Assembly (NCBI GenBank): GCA_963682175.1
Contig: OY821777.1
Coordinates: 15,706,001 to 15,770,000 of the forward strand
Source: Triglochin maritima
Lineage: Eukaryota; Streptophyta; Magnoliopsida; Alismatales; Juncaginaceae
Direction of reading: 5' to 3'
Length of the DNA stretch: 64,000 bases
Within the stretch, counting starts at the first letter, position 1; every line of letters starts with the position of its first letter. A program made the translations under genes and the position numbers. Shown here piece after piece: positions 34,232 to 44,840 of this stretch. Below the pieces are notes generated by a model. The model had not been told where the DNA came from. It did not search any database and saw only the letters and a program-made list of their open reading frames with translations.

Positions 34232-35635
34232 TCAATTTGTGAATCTTTCTAAATCTTTTCTTAATTGCAAATTACAAGCTTGAAGATTTAGTTGATCACA
34301 ATCTATGGGTGTTGCTCTTAATTTATCAATATTTGATGCATTCTTTTCAAATTTAACAATCACCTCATTCTTCTCATTCATGCATGTTTCAATTTGGCTT
34401 TGGATATCTTTGATTAACTTTCTAGCATTTTTGTTTTTATCACAAATGATCTCATATTGTTTAACTAAGTCATGAAATGCATTTTGAAGCTCATCATGTG
34501 TATAGTTTTCATTATTTGCACTAGAGTTTGAGCTATCACTATAATAAGACTTAGTTGAGCATGAATTATTAGAGCAAGAGTTAGATTCTACCTCACATCC
34601 TTCATCTTGAATGGCCATGTAGCACATGTGTGCATGTTCTTTTGTTGATGAAGGCGTGGTTGATTTTGATGGCGATGAAGACGATGAATCGTCCCATGTA
34701 GCCTTGTGAGCTTCTAACCTCTTCTCTTTTCTCTTACGCTTCTCCTTTTCTGTCCTTCTCTCCCTCCTCTCATTTTTCTTCTCCTTCTCTTTTCTCTCAT
34801 TTCCACTCTCTTCCTTCTCCTTCTTTTCTCTCTTTTCACTCCTTCTACCTCTTCTTTCATTCTTATCTTCTTTATCCTTCTTGAGGCATTTGAAGAAGTC
34901 TTTTGCTAGGACTTCATTGTCCTCATCTTCTACACTCTTCCTCGGTTGGTCAATGTTTGCATGTAATCCCAAGGTGAATTTGTTCTTGGATGCTTCCTTC
35001 TCCTTTCGATGGTTGATTTGGAGTTCATACGCCATCAAGTTTCCAATTAATTCCTCCATCTTGTGTTGGGAAAGATCGTGTGCTTCTTCAATTGCAACCA
35101 CATTATCTTCCCAATTGTGGCTTAATGACCGGAGGAATTTCCTTGTCATCTCTCCTTCATTTAATCTTCTTCCAAGAACCAAAAGAGAGTTAGCGATATC
35201 GGTGAAGCGAGTGTTCATTTCGCTTATGTTTTCACTGATTTGCATAGAAAAAATCTCATATTTATGCATGAGGAGACTAATGCGGGTTTCCTTAGTTTTG
35301 CTATCCCCCTCATGATGCATTTGTAGTCTATGCCAAATCTCATATGCACTAACACAACCTCTAATCCTATTATATTCACCCTCATTAAGGCCACAATACA
35401 AGATGTTCATGATTTTCGAATTTATTTCGATTTCTTTCATTTTGGGTCTTGTAAGTGTATCTAATTCATCTTCATTTGGGGGTGTATATGGATTTTGAAG
35501 AAATATCCAATACTTAAGGTCATTAGAAATTAGGAAAATTTTCATCCTATTCTTCCAATAATCATAATTTGACCCATTTAGCAAAGGAGGTCGAGTTGTG
35601 CATAATCCCTCTACGTGATTAGATGTACTAGCCAT
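34232..35635 (-). CDS. copia-type gag protein of a non-autonomous element
   Basis: This uninterrupted frame of 467 codons starts at an ATG about 40 bp after the primer site. Residues about 15-230 match plant copia gag (DUF4219/UBN2-like): PPLLNGSNYDYWKNRMKIFL, YEIWHRLQMHHEGDS and the FLRSLSHNWEDNVVAIEEAH block. Residues about 250-330 are extremely rich in Lys, Arg and Glu and probably form a helical, nucleic-acid-binding stretch. A Ser/Asn-rich region and a coiled-coil-like end follow. I see no CCHC knuckle. The frame is open while the surrounding gypsy pol is broken, so gag may have been kept functional until recently. It is a transposon protein, not a host gene. Confidence 0.85.
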   Translation of the reverse strand: MASTSNHVEGLCTTRPPLLNGSNYDYWKNRMKIFLISNDLKYWIFLQNPYTPPNEDELDTLTRPKMKEIEINSKIMNILYCGLNEGEYNRIRGCVSAYEIWHRLQMHHEGDSKTKETRISLLMHKYEIFSMQISENISEMNTRFTDIANSLLVLGRRLNEGEMTRKFLRSLSHNWEDNVVAIEEAHDLSQHKMEELIGNLMAYELQINHRKEKEASKNKFTLGLHANIDQPRKSVEDEDNEVLAKDFFKCLKKDKEDKNERRGRRSEKREKKEKEESGNERKEKEKKNERRERRTEKEKRKRKEKRLEAHKATWDDSSSSSPSKSTTPSSTKEHAHMCYMAIQDEGCEVESNSCSNNSCSTKSYYSDSSNSSANNENYTHDELQNAFHDLVKQYEIICDKNKNARKLIKDIQSQIETCMNEKNEVIVKFEKNASNIDKLRATPIDCDQLNLQACNLQLRKDLERFTN

Positions 35636-35672
35636 GCTAAAAATACGATTAAGTATGCAATTTAGCTAACAA

Positions 35673-35685
35673 GACTCTGATACCA
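35673..35685 (-). other. primer binding site of the gag-only copia element
   Basis: The minus strand reads TGGTATCAGAGTC two bases from the LTR end (35688), an initiator-Met-type site with a variant last base. Confidence 0.85.
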
Positions 35686-35687
35686 AA

Positions 35688-37189
35688 TGTTGGATAGTGT
35701 GGGTTATGGGTCCACTAATCACTTTTAAACTAATTACCTACTCGTTTTATAGATCGAGTTATATGCAGTGGAATTTAAACAACAAAACGAGCAAGTAAGA
35801 AATAAGCAAACCACAATGGACACCGGAGGTTTTTACAGAGGTTCGGCCACCGCCTACGTCCTCTCTTGCAAGCTCCGCTCGACACTTCGAGCTCCGCTCG
35901 CGTCTTCACTATCCACTCCTCGTTCTGGGGCGGGAGAGAACGCCTTTTACAACACAAACTCCGCGAACACCCTCGCGAGTTTGACTTTCTTCTCTCACAA
36001 TCCGAGAGGGACCCTTCGGGCTTTCACCGAAGTCCTTGATTCCTTTGAAAAACAATTTGAGTGGAGCAACACTCTCTAATTCTTGAGCACACTTGAGTAG
36101 GATTGGAATTAAAACTAAAGTGTGGAAGTTGGAGGCTGAGTGTTTTGGGATTCTCTCTAATGTTTGGGACAAGTTGGTAGTGGGAGAGTTGTGTTAAAAT
36201 GTGTTTTACAACTCCTTATATAGGCATTAAAGAGAATAGAGCCGTTGAGATTGATTGGGTAAGAGTTGATGTGTGATTACACAAAACAGAACCTGCAGGA
36301 CCCAATTCTGGAAGAAATCGGTCGACCGGATCGGGATGAACGGTCGACCGTTAGGCAGTTTTGCACTAAGTTCGGTCGACCGGTTAAGCAACGGTCGACC
36401 GCCCAACGCTACGACTTAGGTACACTTAAGTTATCGGTCGAACACCAAAGGGGAAACGGTCGATCGATTTGTACCAGACACTTTGGGGTTGACAAACAAA
36501 TAGATATTCGGTCGACCGAAACAGGTCTAGCGGTCGACCATTTTTCAACAGGAGATTCGGGTTTGTCAAGAGATAGGCAAACGGTCGACCGATCATGGTC
36601 CTCGTTCGACCGATACAAGAAATGTATTTGGGGTATTTTTGGTTTATTATGAATACGACCGTTGGGTATATACGACAAAAGTAACGGTCGGAAAATTAAG
36701 TTCAAAAGGTCGACCGAAAGAGATGGTGCGGTCGACCGAAACTGGACAGGGAAAAATAAACTGGATTACTTGATCATCCGGTCGACCGAACGACATGTTG
36801 CGGTCGACCGAATGTGGGTATATAGTTAGGGTTCAGGTTTAGTGTTTTCCGATCTATGTTTGGGTGATCTATTGTAGTCCAAATTATGTGAAATTTCGTG
36901 TGTGACTTCTATGAGGAACCTAGTGTGTGTTTAAGTTGATTTTAGCTCAAGTATGCTCAAAATACACAAGTTCCTAAAGACTCAAAGAAATACAAAAATA
37001 CATGTCTTCAAATGAGCTTGATTACATGTCTTGACTTGTTTTCCTTTCTTCTTTGAGTCGTGATCACCTGTAGAGGTTAGCACAAAGCAATTTATATGTA
37101 ATGCAATATGTGTACTACTCTACATTGATCTTAATTAAGATTAGGTTAATTAAATCATCAAAACATAGATTAAGGCCAAAAAGGCAACA
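35688..37189 (-). repeat. 5' LTR of the gag-only copia element
   Basis: This 1502-bp LTR is nearly identical to 31858-33360. The CGGTCGACCG array lies at about 36319-36810. A few motif copies have single-base changes relative to the partner LTR, often in the CpG positions (for example cggtcgacca near 36531). Confidence 0.92.
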
Positions 37190-37194
37190 TGAGG

Positions 37195-37926
37195 TTCAGG
37201 AATCAGATCTCGGTGTCGAAGGTCGATGAGCTGAGAGATGACATCATGGAGGAGGCACACCGAGCGAGATATTACATTCACCCTGGGAGTACGAAGATGT
37301 ATAAGAATCTACAGCGGAACTTCAGGTGGAGAGGGATGAAGCACGATGTGGCTGATTTTGTGGCTAGGTGCTTGGTTTGCTAGCAGGTTAAGATCGAGCA
37401 CCAGAGACCAGCGGGACCGATGCAGAGACTAGCGACAACTCAGAGCAGGCAGAAGAGTTACGCGGATCGGCGTAGGCGTGTGCTGATTTTTTAGGTTGGC
37501 GACCATGTCTTTCTGAAGATCTCACCGTCGCGTGGGGTGATGAGATTCAGGAAGAAGGGGAAGCTCAGTCAGAGGTATATTGGGTCGTTTGAGATATTAG
37601 ACCGAGTTGGAGAGGTCGCCTACCGGAATGCACTGCCGCCATAGTTCTCTGGTCTTCACGACGTCTTCCACATTTCGATGCTGAGGAAGTACGTATCAGA
37701 TTCTTCTCATGTGATCCAGATTGAGGTTCCAGAGATCCAGCAGGATTTCTCTCTTGAGGAGAGACCGATAGAGATTGTGAATCGGATGGAGCACCAGCTT
37801 AGGAGGAGGACCATTCCTATGGTTAAGGTCAGGTGGCAACATCACCCTGAGCGAGAGGCTACTTGAGAGGTTGAGGAGGAGGTCCGGAAGTCGTATCCGG
37901 AGCTGTTTGGTAAGCGTTGGATTTAA
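37195..37926 (+). pseudogene. Ty3/gypsy integrase with the catalytic core deleted
   Basis: The segment resumes gypsy pol after the nested element. The integrase zinc-binding domain (residues around EEAHRARYYIHPGSTKMY and ADFVARCLVC) runs to 37383. A stop follows at 37381. Then RPAGPMQRLATTQSRQKSYADRRRR joins the start of the core region directly to the linker before the C-terminal domain. The DDE core, about 150 residues in relatives, is absent. The C-terminal domain (VGDHVFLKISPSRGVMRF) and the VKVRWQHHPEREAT tail remain, with stops inside. Confidence 0.85.
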
Positions 37927-37942
37927 TTTCGTGGGCGAAATT

Positions 37943-37960
37943 CTTTTAAGGAGGGCGGAT
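37943..37960 (+). other. polypurine tract of the gypsy element
   Basis: TTTTAAGGAGGGCGGAT lies directly before the 3' LTR start TGTAATATCC at 37961. Confidence 0.8.
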
Positions 37961-38382
37961 TGTAATATCCTAACCCTTGCTTATTGTGTTAATTGTGTTT
38001 AGGGGTGGATTAAAGGAGGTTTGAGATGGACGACTAAGATCGGTTGTGGATTTTGTATATAAGGTATGGATTCTCTCTCTCACTCAATTCTCTCCCTCTC
38101 TCTCAAGCTTTTCTCGTCCAGCTCGGGGAAGTCGTGGAGGCGAGTGGACGACGCTCGGAGGAGCTCAGGCATTGCCAGAGTTGCGATGGACGAGTTCGAG
38201 AAATTCGCCGGAGTTTGAGAAATCATGGAAACGCTCGCCGTTGGTTCTTCTAAGGATTCTTCAAGCCTTAAGGTATGTCAAACTTGCTTTTACGCTCACT
38301 TATTATTATTATGGGGGTGGGAGCGGTCGACGGTAGGCCGTTTTGGCTCGTCGGACCTGCACAGCAGTTTCTGCACTAAAAT

Positions 38383-38930
38383 CGGTCGACCGGTGTTCTA
38401 GGTTCGGTCGACCGGTTATAGTGTATTTTGGGCGATATCCCTCGCACCGATCGAACGATACCTTCGTGGTGGTCGACCGGTTGTGCTTTTTTAGCGAGAG
38501 ATGGATGCTCTGGTGCTTTTCGGTCGACCGGGTCCCCTTTGTCGGTCGACCGAAAGTACTGTCGTAGGTCGGTTGGGGGCGTTGACCATCCAAACGGTCG
38601 ACTGCCTGTTTGACTCGTCCGACCGACGACTTAAGTTAACTTAATGTCCGGTCAAACCAGAAGTGTTGTTTCGGTCGACCGTTTAGAATGGCTTCTTGAA
38701 GGATTTGCACTGGTGGATTTCGGTCAACCGTGTAGTATGGATTGTTGGTGGGTTGTACTGGAGGTTTTCGGTCGACCGGAAGTTTGGGGTCGTTCGACCG
38801 TTTGATTGTGGATTGCAAAAATATTTTCTTACTGGTGCTTTTCGGTCTACCGGGTCCCCTTTGTCGTTCGACCGATTGGTGGGTTTTCGATTGGGTCAGT
38901 TCTCTAGGTGAGGATCGGTCGACCGTTAAA
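38383..38930. repeat. CGGTCGACCG palindrome array in a gypsy LTR
   Basis: Exact and near-exact copies of the ten-base palindrome recur at irregular 15-60 base spacing. Most variants change a single base within the motif. The array is downstream of the likely TATA box of this LTR, unlike the copia LTRs where it is upstream. Confidence 0.85.
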
Positions 38931-39205
38931 CGGTTTTCGTTCAACCGTTTCTGCCTTTTTCGGTGGATTCGTGGTTTTATGAGTACACTTGACGGTGCCT
39001 CGTCTCTCTGGCCCCGGTGGGCAACGACACGGACTGTCGCCCGATAGTGGTGTGTTTGTACGCTTGAAAGCGGCTCGTCTCTCCGGCCCCTTGGGCAACG
39101 ACACAGACTGTCACCCGATAGCAGTATGAGTGTTTGATTGAAGGCGGCTCGTCTCTCCGGCCCCGGTAGGCAACAACACGGATTGTCGGCCTGATATCTT
39201 GTGGT

Positions 39206-39592
39206 GGTGCCTTGTGTGCACGAGTGTTGGTGGGGTTGGGGTGAGAGGACCCTTGAGACCCGGTTGTTTGGCCGTGATTGTACCGGCGGTGCCTTGTGTG
39301 CATGAGTGTTGGTGGGGTTGGGTGAGAGGACCCTTGAGACCTGGTTGTGTGGTCGTGATTGTACCGGCGGTGCCTTGTGTGCACGAGTGTTGGTGGGGTT
39401 GGGGTGAGAGGACCCTTGAGACCCGGTTGTGTGGTCGTGATTGTACTGGCGGTGCCTTGTGTGCACGAATGTTGGTAGGGTTGGGGTGAGATGACCCTTG
39501 AGACCCGGTTGTGTGGCCGTGATTGGACCGGCGGTGCCTTGTGTGCTCGAGTGTTGGTGGGTTGGGTGAGAGGACCCTTGAGACCCTGGTTG
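39206..39592 (+). repeat. 82-bp tandem repeat, five units
   Basis: Unit starts at 39206, 39288, 39369, 39451 and 39533 give a period of 81-82 bp. The unit is GT-rich on the plus strand and includes cccttgagacccggttgtgt. The same unit occurs in the 5' LTR (four copies) and once at about 56164 in the LTR fragment. Confidence 0.9.
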
Positions 39593-39998
39593 TCGTTTGG
39601 CTATGGCTGCGAGCGAGATCCAAAGAACTTAGCGGTTTTGCCCTGTGGCATTCATTGTTCATGCATGTTTCATTTTGTTCATATATGTGTTAGGGTTTGG
39701 CATACGAGGTTTCCTTCTGGATACTCTGGCATTTTATGTCTGCTTTCAAGCCTTGAGCGGCGGTAGAGGGTGGTGCCTGCGGAGGAGAGCTTCTGGGACC
39801 TCATCCTTCTTTCCCCTCGTTTTGAGGTTGTTGTGATTACATTTGTATATTTTATCTTATAGCTTTTGATGTAATCACCATTTTTGTAAACTCAGATCTG
39901 TATATTGATATATACGTTGGTGCACCTTGTGTTTATCCTTGGTAATGTCCTCTATTGATTGTATGTTTTAAATTTTCCGCTGTTTCGAGGACGTTACA

Positions 39999-40205
39999 TT
40001 CACTACACGTATTCATCTTGCATGGTGATGTCGATGTTTTAACCGATCGGTCGGTCAGCAAGGCCTTCTATGAGTAGTCAAGCAGCTCTGATGACAAGAA
40101 GTTAGAGCTTTATTAAGATGCATATTAATCTCTACTTGAAGGAGAATCTGATGAAATGATATTCCCAGTTCTTGATGATATCATCCCATGGATTCATCAA
40201 GCAGA
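39999..40205 (+). pseudogene. duplicated lipase exon 8, right part
   Basis: After the gypsy target duplication the copy of lipase exon 8 continues: TATTCATCTTGCATGGTGA against TATTCATCTTACACGGTGA, through TTGATGATATCATC, CATGGATTCA. It has a premature TAG (near 40076) and a lost His codon region. It stops resembling the lipase near 40205. Confidence 0.85.
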
Positions 40206-40549
40206 TTTAGGTATATTTTCCAATATTATTTTTCAAGATCCATTATCTTGAGATAAGTCAATACAAGATCGAATCATAACATTTCTATTTTAATGTTTGG
40301 GAATATGCTATTTAAAACTGGGTTGCTATATTATGAAATGTTTTGAAGCCTTTTTTATTAATTCTGCAAATGTATTAAATTTTCACAAATTTTGAAATAT
40401 TTTCAATGCACAAGCAGACTTTTTGCTCCTGAATCCTTTGTATCAAACTTGTTTCTTTTTGTTCAGCAACCACAGGACAAGGGTCAACCCAACCTAATCT
40501 AGTTAAATTTTGGATTCAGGTCACCTCTAGGCAACGACAGTGCCACATA

Positions 40550-41289
40550 TAGGCCTAACAATTTGACTAAAAAACATGAAAACACGACAAGAACACAATA
40601 TGAAAAATCCGTGTTTGGGTTTAAGGATTTTTTGCTTTGTGTCGTGTTTGTGTTGTGTCGTTTTCGTGTCTCACCCACTGTGTACACATTTGGAATGTTA
40701 ACTCAGTGGTTAGATGAGGGAAATTTGATTGTGGGGGTCTACTAGGGTTCAAATTTCCTTTTCTTCCTTTTGTTTTTTAAGGAAAAAACTTTTTATCCAA
40801 AACACATGCAATTGTTGGTGTTCGAACATGGGATCAAAGGTGAAGAGCAGTTGACGCTAACCACAAAGACAACTGAAGTCTCCTAACAAGATGAACGTTT
40901 TATATTATATATCGGTTAATATGATGTAGATTGTTCAAAAAATTTAGTCTCGCAACACCCAATGAGACATTTCCTCCGACGCAATGACTATAAAACACAT
41001 GGAACCTCTCTTCCTCTTCTTACATTGAACATGACTGGGGCGTTCTCCTTGAGAGGCTCATATATAGGTAACAATAATTTAATTGGTTTCCTAGTTGATA
41101 TCAATGAAATTAATATAAAAAATCGTGTAACTCGGGTTATTTCGTGTTAACACGAAAACGATTAGGGTCATGTTCCTTGTGTTGGTACACGAAACCATTT
41201 CGTGTCGTATTCGTGTCTAGTTAAATTGGCTAGTACACGTTAAAAAACACAACACGAAAGTGCATGACACGACACGATTGTCAGGTCTA
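40550..41289. mobile_element. hAT-like non-autonomous element, 8-bp TSD gccacata
   Basis: The 740-bp segment has ends TAGGCCTAACAAT and (other strand) TAGACCTGACAAT. It is flanked by identical gccacata (40542-40549 and 41290-41297). An 8-bp duplication and T/CAGG-type ends fit the hAT superfamily. The subterminal regions are rich in CGTGTCG/CGACACG in opposite orientations. It has no coding capacity. Confidence 0.8.
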
Positions 41290-41418
41290 GCCACATAGTA
41301 ATTTTTGGAATTGGGGTAATATTCGGGTTACTTCTATATTTAGTAATCCTCTTGATTTTTTATCCTTCTAGATTTTGACCCCTACCTTATGATATTTTAC
41401 TTCTATTAATCCTCCAGA

Positions 41419-41711
41419 CAGGGGAGAGCACAAACCGGTCCATTCTGGGTTTTTGGACTGGATCTGTAGTCGGTCCGGGTTTCGGTCTAAAGCGGGTCAG
41501 GCATGTCCGTTCTTCGGTCCGGTCCCTGGAGACAGACCGGGTTCCGATCCGATCGAAACCCGAATCCATTCCCGGATTTTCAATTCGAACAAACCCAATT
41601 TTGGACCGGACCTAACCGATCGGTTCGGTCCAGCCGTGACCGGTCCGGTCCGCACCCTGGCGATGGACCGGGTTCCAGTCTGGTCCGGGTTCGGACCGAT
41701 GCACACCCCTA
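41419..41711. mobile_element. short hAT-like MITE rich in GGTCCGG motifs
   Basis: The 293-bp segment begins CAGGGGAGAGCA and ends TGCACACCCCTA. Its flanks are cctccaga and ccgccaga, an 8-bp duplication with one mismatch. The interior repeats CGGTCCGG and GGACCGG many times on both strands. Translations of this stretch are by-products of the repeats, not genes. Confidence 0.7.
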
Positions 41712-41719
41712 CCGCCAGA

Positions 41720-44149
41720 TTTTTAACCACCTTAGATTCTTACTTTTGAATATATTCGAATACCAATATTTAAGATAAGTAGGTGTGATTATGTATATTA
41801 ATCAAATACATGAGTATCTTTTTATCAACTTATGGATAAAAAATACTTGATCACAATCTAAATCTAAATAATTCAAAGAGTTCTTTATTATTTTGGATCG
41901 TCAATACGAATTCCAACTCCTAAGGTATGAGTTTCTAGCACTGTCTTTCTAGGCATCATGCAGGAAAAATGTAAATCAAAACTGAAAAGATTTCAAATGG
42001 AAAATGATTTAAAGAACCTAACTTACATTAATTTGCATAGGTGTAGAAGTAACCTAAAATTCGAAACACAAATAATTTGTTACCATGAGATGGGTTGGTG
42101 GTGGTCCGTGTAGATGAAGAATTTGAGACGAGAGGTTCAGCCAGTTGATCATGGGAGAGTGAATTTGTTGGAAATTGAGGCTTTTGTGTTGCAAACTCTG
42201 GAGCTCTTACTTGGGTTTTTTGGGTGTTGAAATTTTAAGGTTCGCCATTCTCTGAGTTTGAAATTGAGATTAAAGACTGTATATTTGAGCGAATTAGAGT
42301 TCAAATAGTTTGAATGAAAGTCGTTTATCCAAAAATACACCGCTGATTTTTAATCTGGCGATTGTTAGCAACGACTGCTAGTCGAAATTAGTTGTTCATA
42401 ACGCAACCTAAGACTATAAAGCACACCTTCATACGTCTTGAGTCGAGATTTTCATTGACTATGTCAATGATTTTGGACCACAAGCCTAATCAATAGCTCC
42501 TACAAATTTGATGACAAGGTATTGAATGACGTATTGACTCATGCTCTTTAGAAAATAACACCTTATTGTAAATCCCAATTGACCTTCCATAAATATGAGT
42601 TTATTACTTACTATAACGTCTTGACCATTTCATTTTGCTTGATTAGTCGATTTTTCACAAAACGAGGACTCAAATGATATTATGATTGTTATCATCAATC
42701 ATTATATATTATCAATTAGTAGTGACTGACCGCACAATAAATCACGACACCAAAATCTTGTCTTATAAGTTTCGATCGATCATACAAGATTTATCATTGT
42801 TTGGCGTGAAGATTTGATTATGGCCCCCAAAATAAATGAAAGTACAAATTAAGTTAGATATAATTAAATACTACCGGAAAAATTAACTAAGATAATAAGA
42901 TAAATAAATACTCTTCATGAGATTTTTTTTAAAGTTATGATGTTGATAATATAGTATAAGTATATTTTGGATTTTTCTTTTTAAAAAAAAGAAATGTATG
43001 TAACATTGGAACGAGAAAATTATTAAAAATGGTGTATATATATATATATATATCCGAACTAATGCACATTGGTTAAAATATAATAATTTATATTCACCTT
43101 TTTGTTTCCTCATCGATCTTAGTTGAAGTTTGACTTGTATTTTAGAGAGTTATTTTATTAACTGAAGTAAGACTTACCTCAGGATGTGATTGGTGAGCAA
43201 GAAAATAACATGGAAGTAGGAGATGGTTAATCAGAACAATTTTTGATGATTAGTTTGGAGGAAAACCTAATTAAGTTCTAGAAGTCTAATTTTAAAAGTT
43301 CGACAGCCTTGTACTTTTGTAATTAGATTGACTTTCTTTACTTCCACTCCAAAGTGAAATGAATTAGAATTCTAAATGTTTTTTTGACTTCTTACGAACA
43401 GATCACAGTCTAAGCAACTTACGAACAGTGACTGCTTTACCAAAACAAAAGAACATGTCGCGAAGACAATAATCTTAAACCACAATAAACTATTACTGGT
43501 ATTACAAAAGTAATTAACGTCGAAATTAGAAATTCGGGTCGTTGCCTGCAAAGTCCACGTAACCAGGTGTAGTCCACGTCTCGAAGTGCACCAAATACGC
43601 CAAGAAACATATTACTTATTAACACATACCATTGATTGATCTAGTCCCAAACCTAAAATGGTCTGGTGGAGCACACACGCACACCTGTACCTTTTTTCTG
43701 CATTTCTTATTTCACCATTTCATATTCCATCATGCATTCAGCATTCCCCACCACCAACAACGACATAACATTAAAATTTACTCTTTGAAGTTAATTACTT
43801 CTAAGCCATCCACTCATCTAATCTAAGCAACAATAAACACGGCATAGAATGGAATCCAGAAGCCACAATGCATCAGAAATTACCTCTTTTTTTCCTCTTA
43901 CGATTAATAGGTGACTATTCACAAAGACCCGTACACAAGTCCAATTAAAAACACTAAAACAACAACGTCCGTATCAAACTACCGACCACTGTAGTATATT
44001 GGGTCGGTTGGCTAGTAAGATTGTTGGTTCACATTCTACTTTTAACAAATATTAACCATATTGTTTTAAAAAAAACAAAAAGACTCACCTCTCCGAAATG
44101 ACAAAACAGCCCATATTCGTCCACCGGAATCCTCCCCGTCGGCAAGCCC
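41720..44149. other. AT-rich interval with no recognised gene
   Basis: I see no supported coding region or element boundary. (TA)n microsatellites occur near 43034-43053. Confidence 0.5.
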
Positions 44150-44756
44150 TCAACTCTCCGGCTCCATCACGTCGTACAACTCCGGCGCTGCCTCGGCCAA
44201 ATAAAAACCGGGAAACAACATCTGCCCACCAAACAAAAAACACATAAACAAGCAATTCGAGTCACAATTCCGACGGACACGAGACCGGATTGCCGGGAAT
44301 TACATCGAGTTGCTTCTTCACCGCCCTCGGCCGCTTCTTCGGCCGCCTCGATGCCTTCTTACCCGTCAACGCATACAAATCATCCTCGATCTCGTCCCTC
44401 GACAACGTCACCGAGAATTTCCTCCTCTCCTCCACCGCCGTTCTCGCCCGGAGCCTTCTCGCCGGCGCTTCGCCTGCGACACCAACATCTCCCTTACCGC
44501 ACGTGCCCCTCCTCGTCCTTTGACTCCACGGGGCCGGGGCCGCGTCCGGCGGCGTAGGTACGGCGAGCTGGATCTTGTCGGCGGCGTGGCGGAGGTGGGC
44601 CATGAGCTTGTCCCGGACGCCGTCAAGGCCGGCGTCGGCGGGCGTGGGTTTGACGCAGCGGAGGAGCTTGTGAGCCCCCCAGGGCTTGACGGCCGGGAAG
44701 GGGAGGTGGGGTTTGGAGGGGTAGGGATCAGGAGGGGCTTCGGACGTCGAGATCAT
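44150..44756 (-). CDS. DUF1639-family protein, two exons
   Basis: Predicted exons on the minus strand are 44756-44304 and 44221-44150, joined by a short GT-AG intron that keeps the frame, giving about 174 residues. The N-terminal half is Pro/Ala-rich with a PWGAHKLLRC motif. The C-terminal half carries the DUF1639 signature: RRKFSVTLSRDEIEDDLYAL, then RRPKKRPRAVKKQLD, and after the splice LFPGFYLAEAAPELYDV. Without the splice the protein would lose that final motif, which supports the intron. An upstream in-frame ATG at 44840 overlaps a TATATATATAT tract (44825-44835) that is probably the TATA box, so 44756 is preferred. Function of the family is unknown; the basic RPKKRPR stretch could be a nuclear signal. 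The gene is strikingly GC-rich against AT-rich surroundings. Confidence 0.82.
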
Positions 44757-44840
44757 CGCCGGAGTCGGGGATGGGGAGTCGCCGGCGGTGGTGGGGAATG
44801 GGATTGTGAGCGCCTGCCAACGGTTATATATATATGGCAT

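Larger units (their letters stand above)
31858..37189 (-). mobile_element. gag-only copia-type element (TR-GAG type), TSD tgagg
   Basis: LTRs at 31858-33360 and 35688-37189 bound the element, and the host flanks carry tgagg (31853-31857 and 37190-37194). The primer site lies next to the right-hand LTR on the minus strand and the polypurine tract next to the left-hand LTR, so it is oriented minus. Only gag is encoded (34232-35635). No protease, integrase, RT or RNase H is recognisable in the remaining internal 0.9 kb. This is the layout described for plant TR-GAG elements, which depend on proteins from an autonomous relative. The two LTRs look very similar by eye, which suggests a recent insertion. 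Confidence 0.9.
26117..39998 (+). mobile_element. Ty3/gypsy retrotransposon with nested insertions, TSD ttcac
   Basis: Both LTRs run TGTAATATCC...GTTACA. The flanks carry the 5-bp duplication ttcac (26112-26116 and 39999-40003). The internal region has a tRNA-iMet primer site, gag, protease, RT, RNase H, integrase fragments and a polypurine tract. It is broken by one-base frame changes, in-frame stops, a missing integrase core and a nested copia element (31858-37189). The 5' LTR also carries a 1.19-kb solo LTR. It landed inside the duplicated lipase exon 8 and is younger than that duplication. It is defective. Confidence 0.93.
37961..39998 (+). repeat. 3' LTR of the gypsy element
   Basis: The LTR is 2038 bp. 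It contains a CGGTCGACCG-type array at about 38383-38930 (exact copies at 38383 and 38405, among others), three copies of a 75-bp unit from about 39000, and an 82-bp unit starting at 39206, 39288, 39369, 39451 and 39533. The 5' LTR has four of these units and lacks most of the palindrome array. Confidence 0.92.

Noticed and set aside
38636..39662. Long minus-strand open frames of 183-276 codons rich in HTRH and SRVLSP words
   Set aside because: They are translations of the 75-bp and 82-bp tandem repeats in the gypsy LTR; the repeat unit makes several frames open at once.
41453..41778. Overlapping open frames of 77-98 codons on both strands
   Set aside because: They are produced by the GGTCCGG repeats of a hAT-like MITE.
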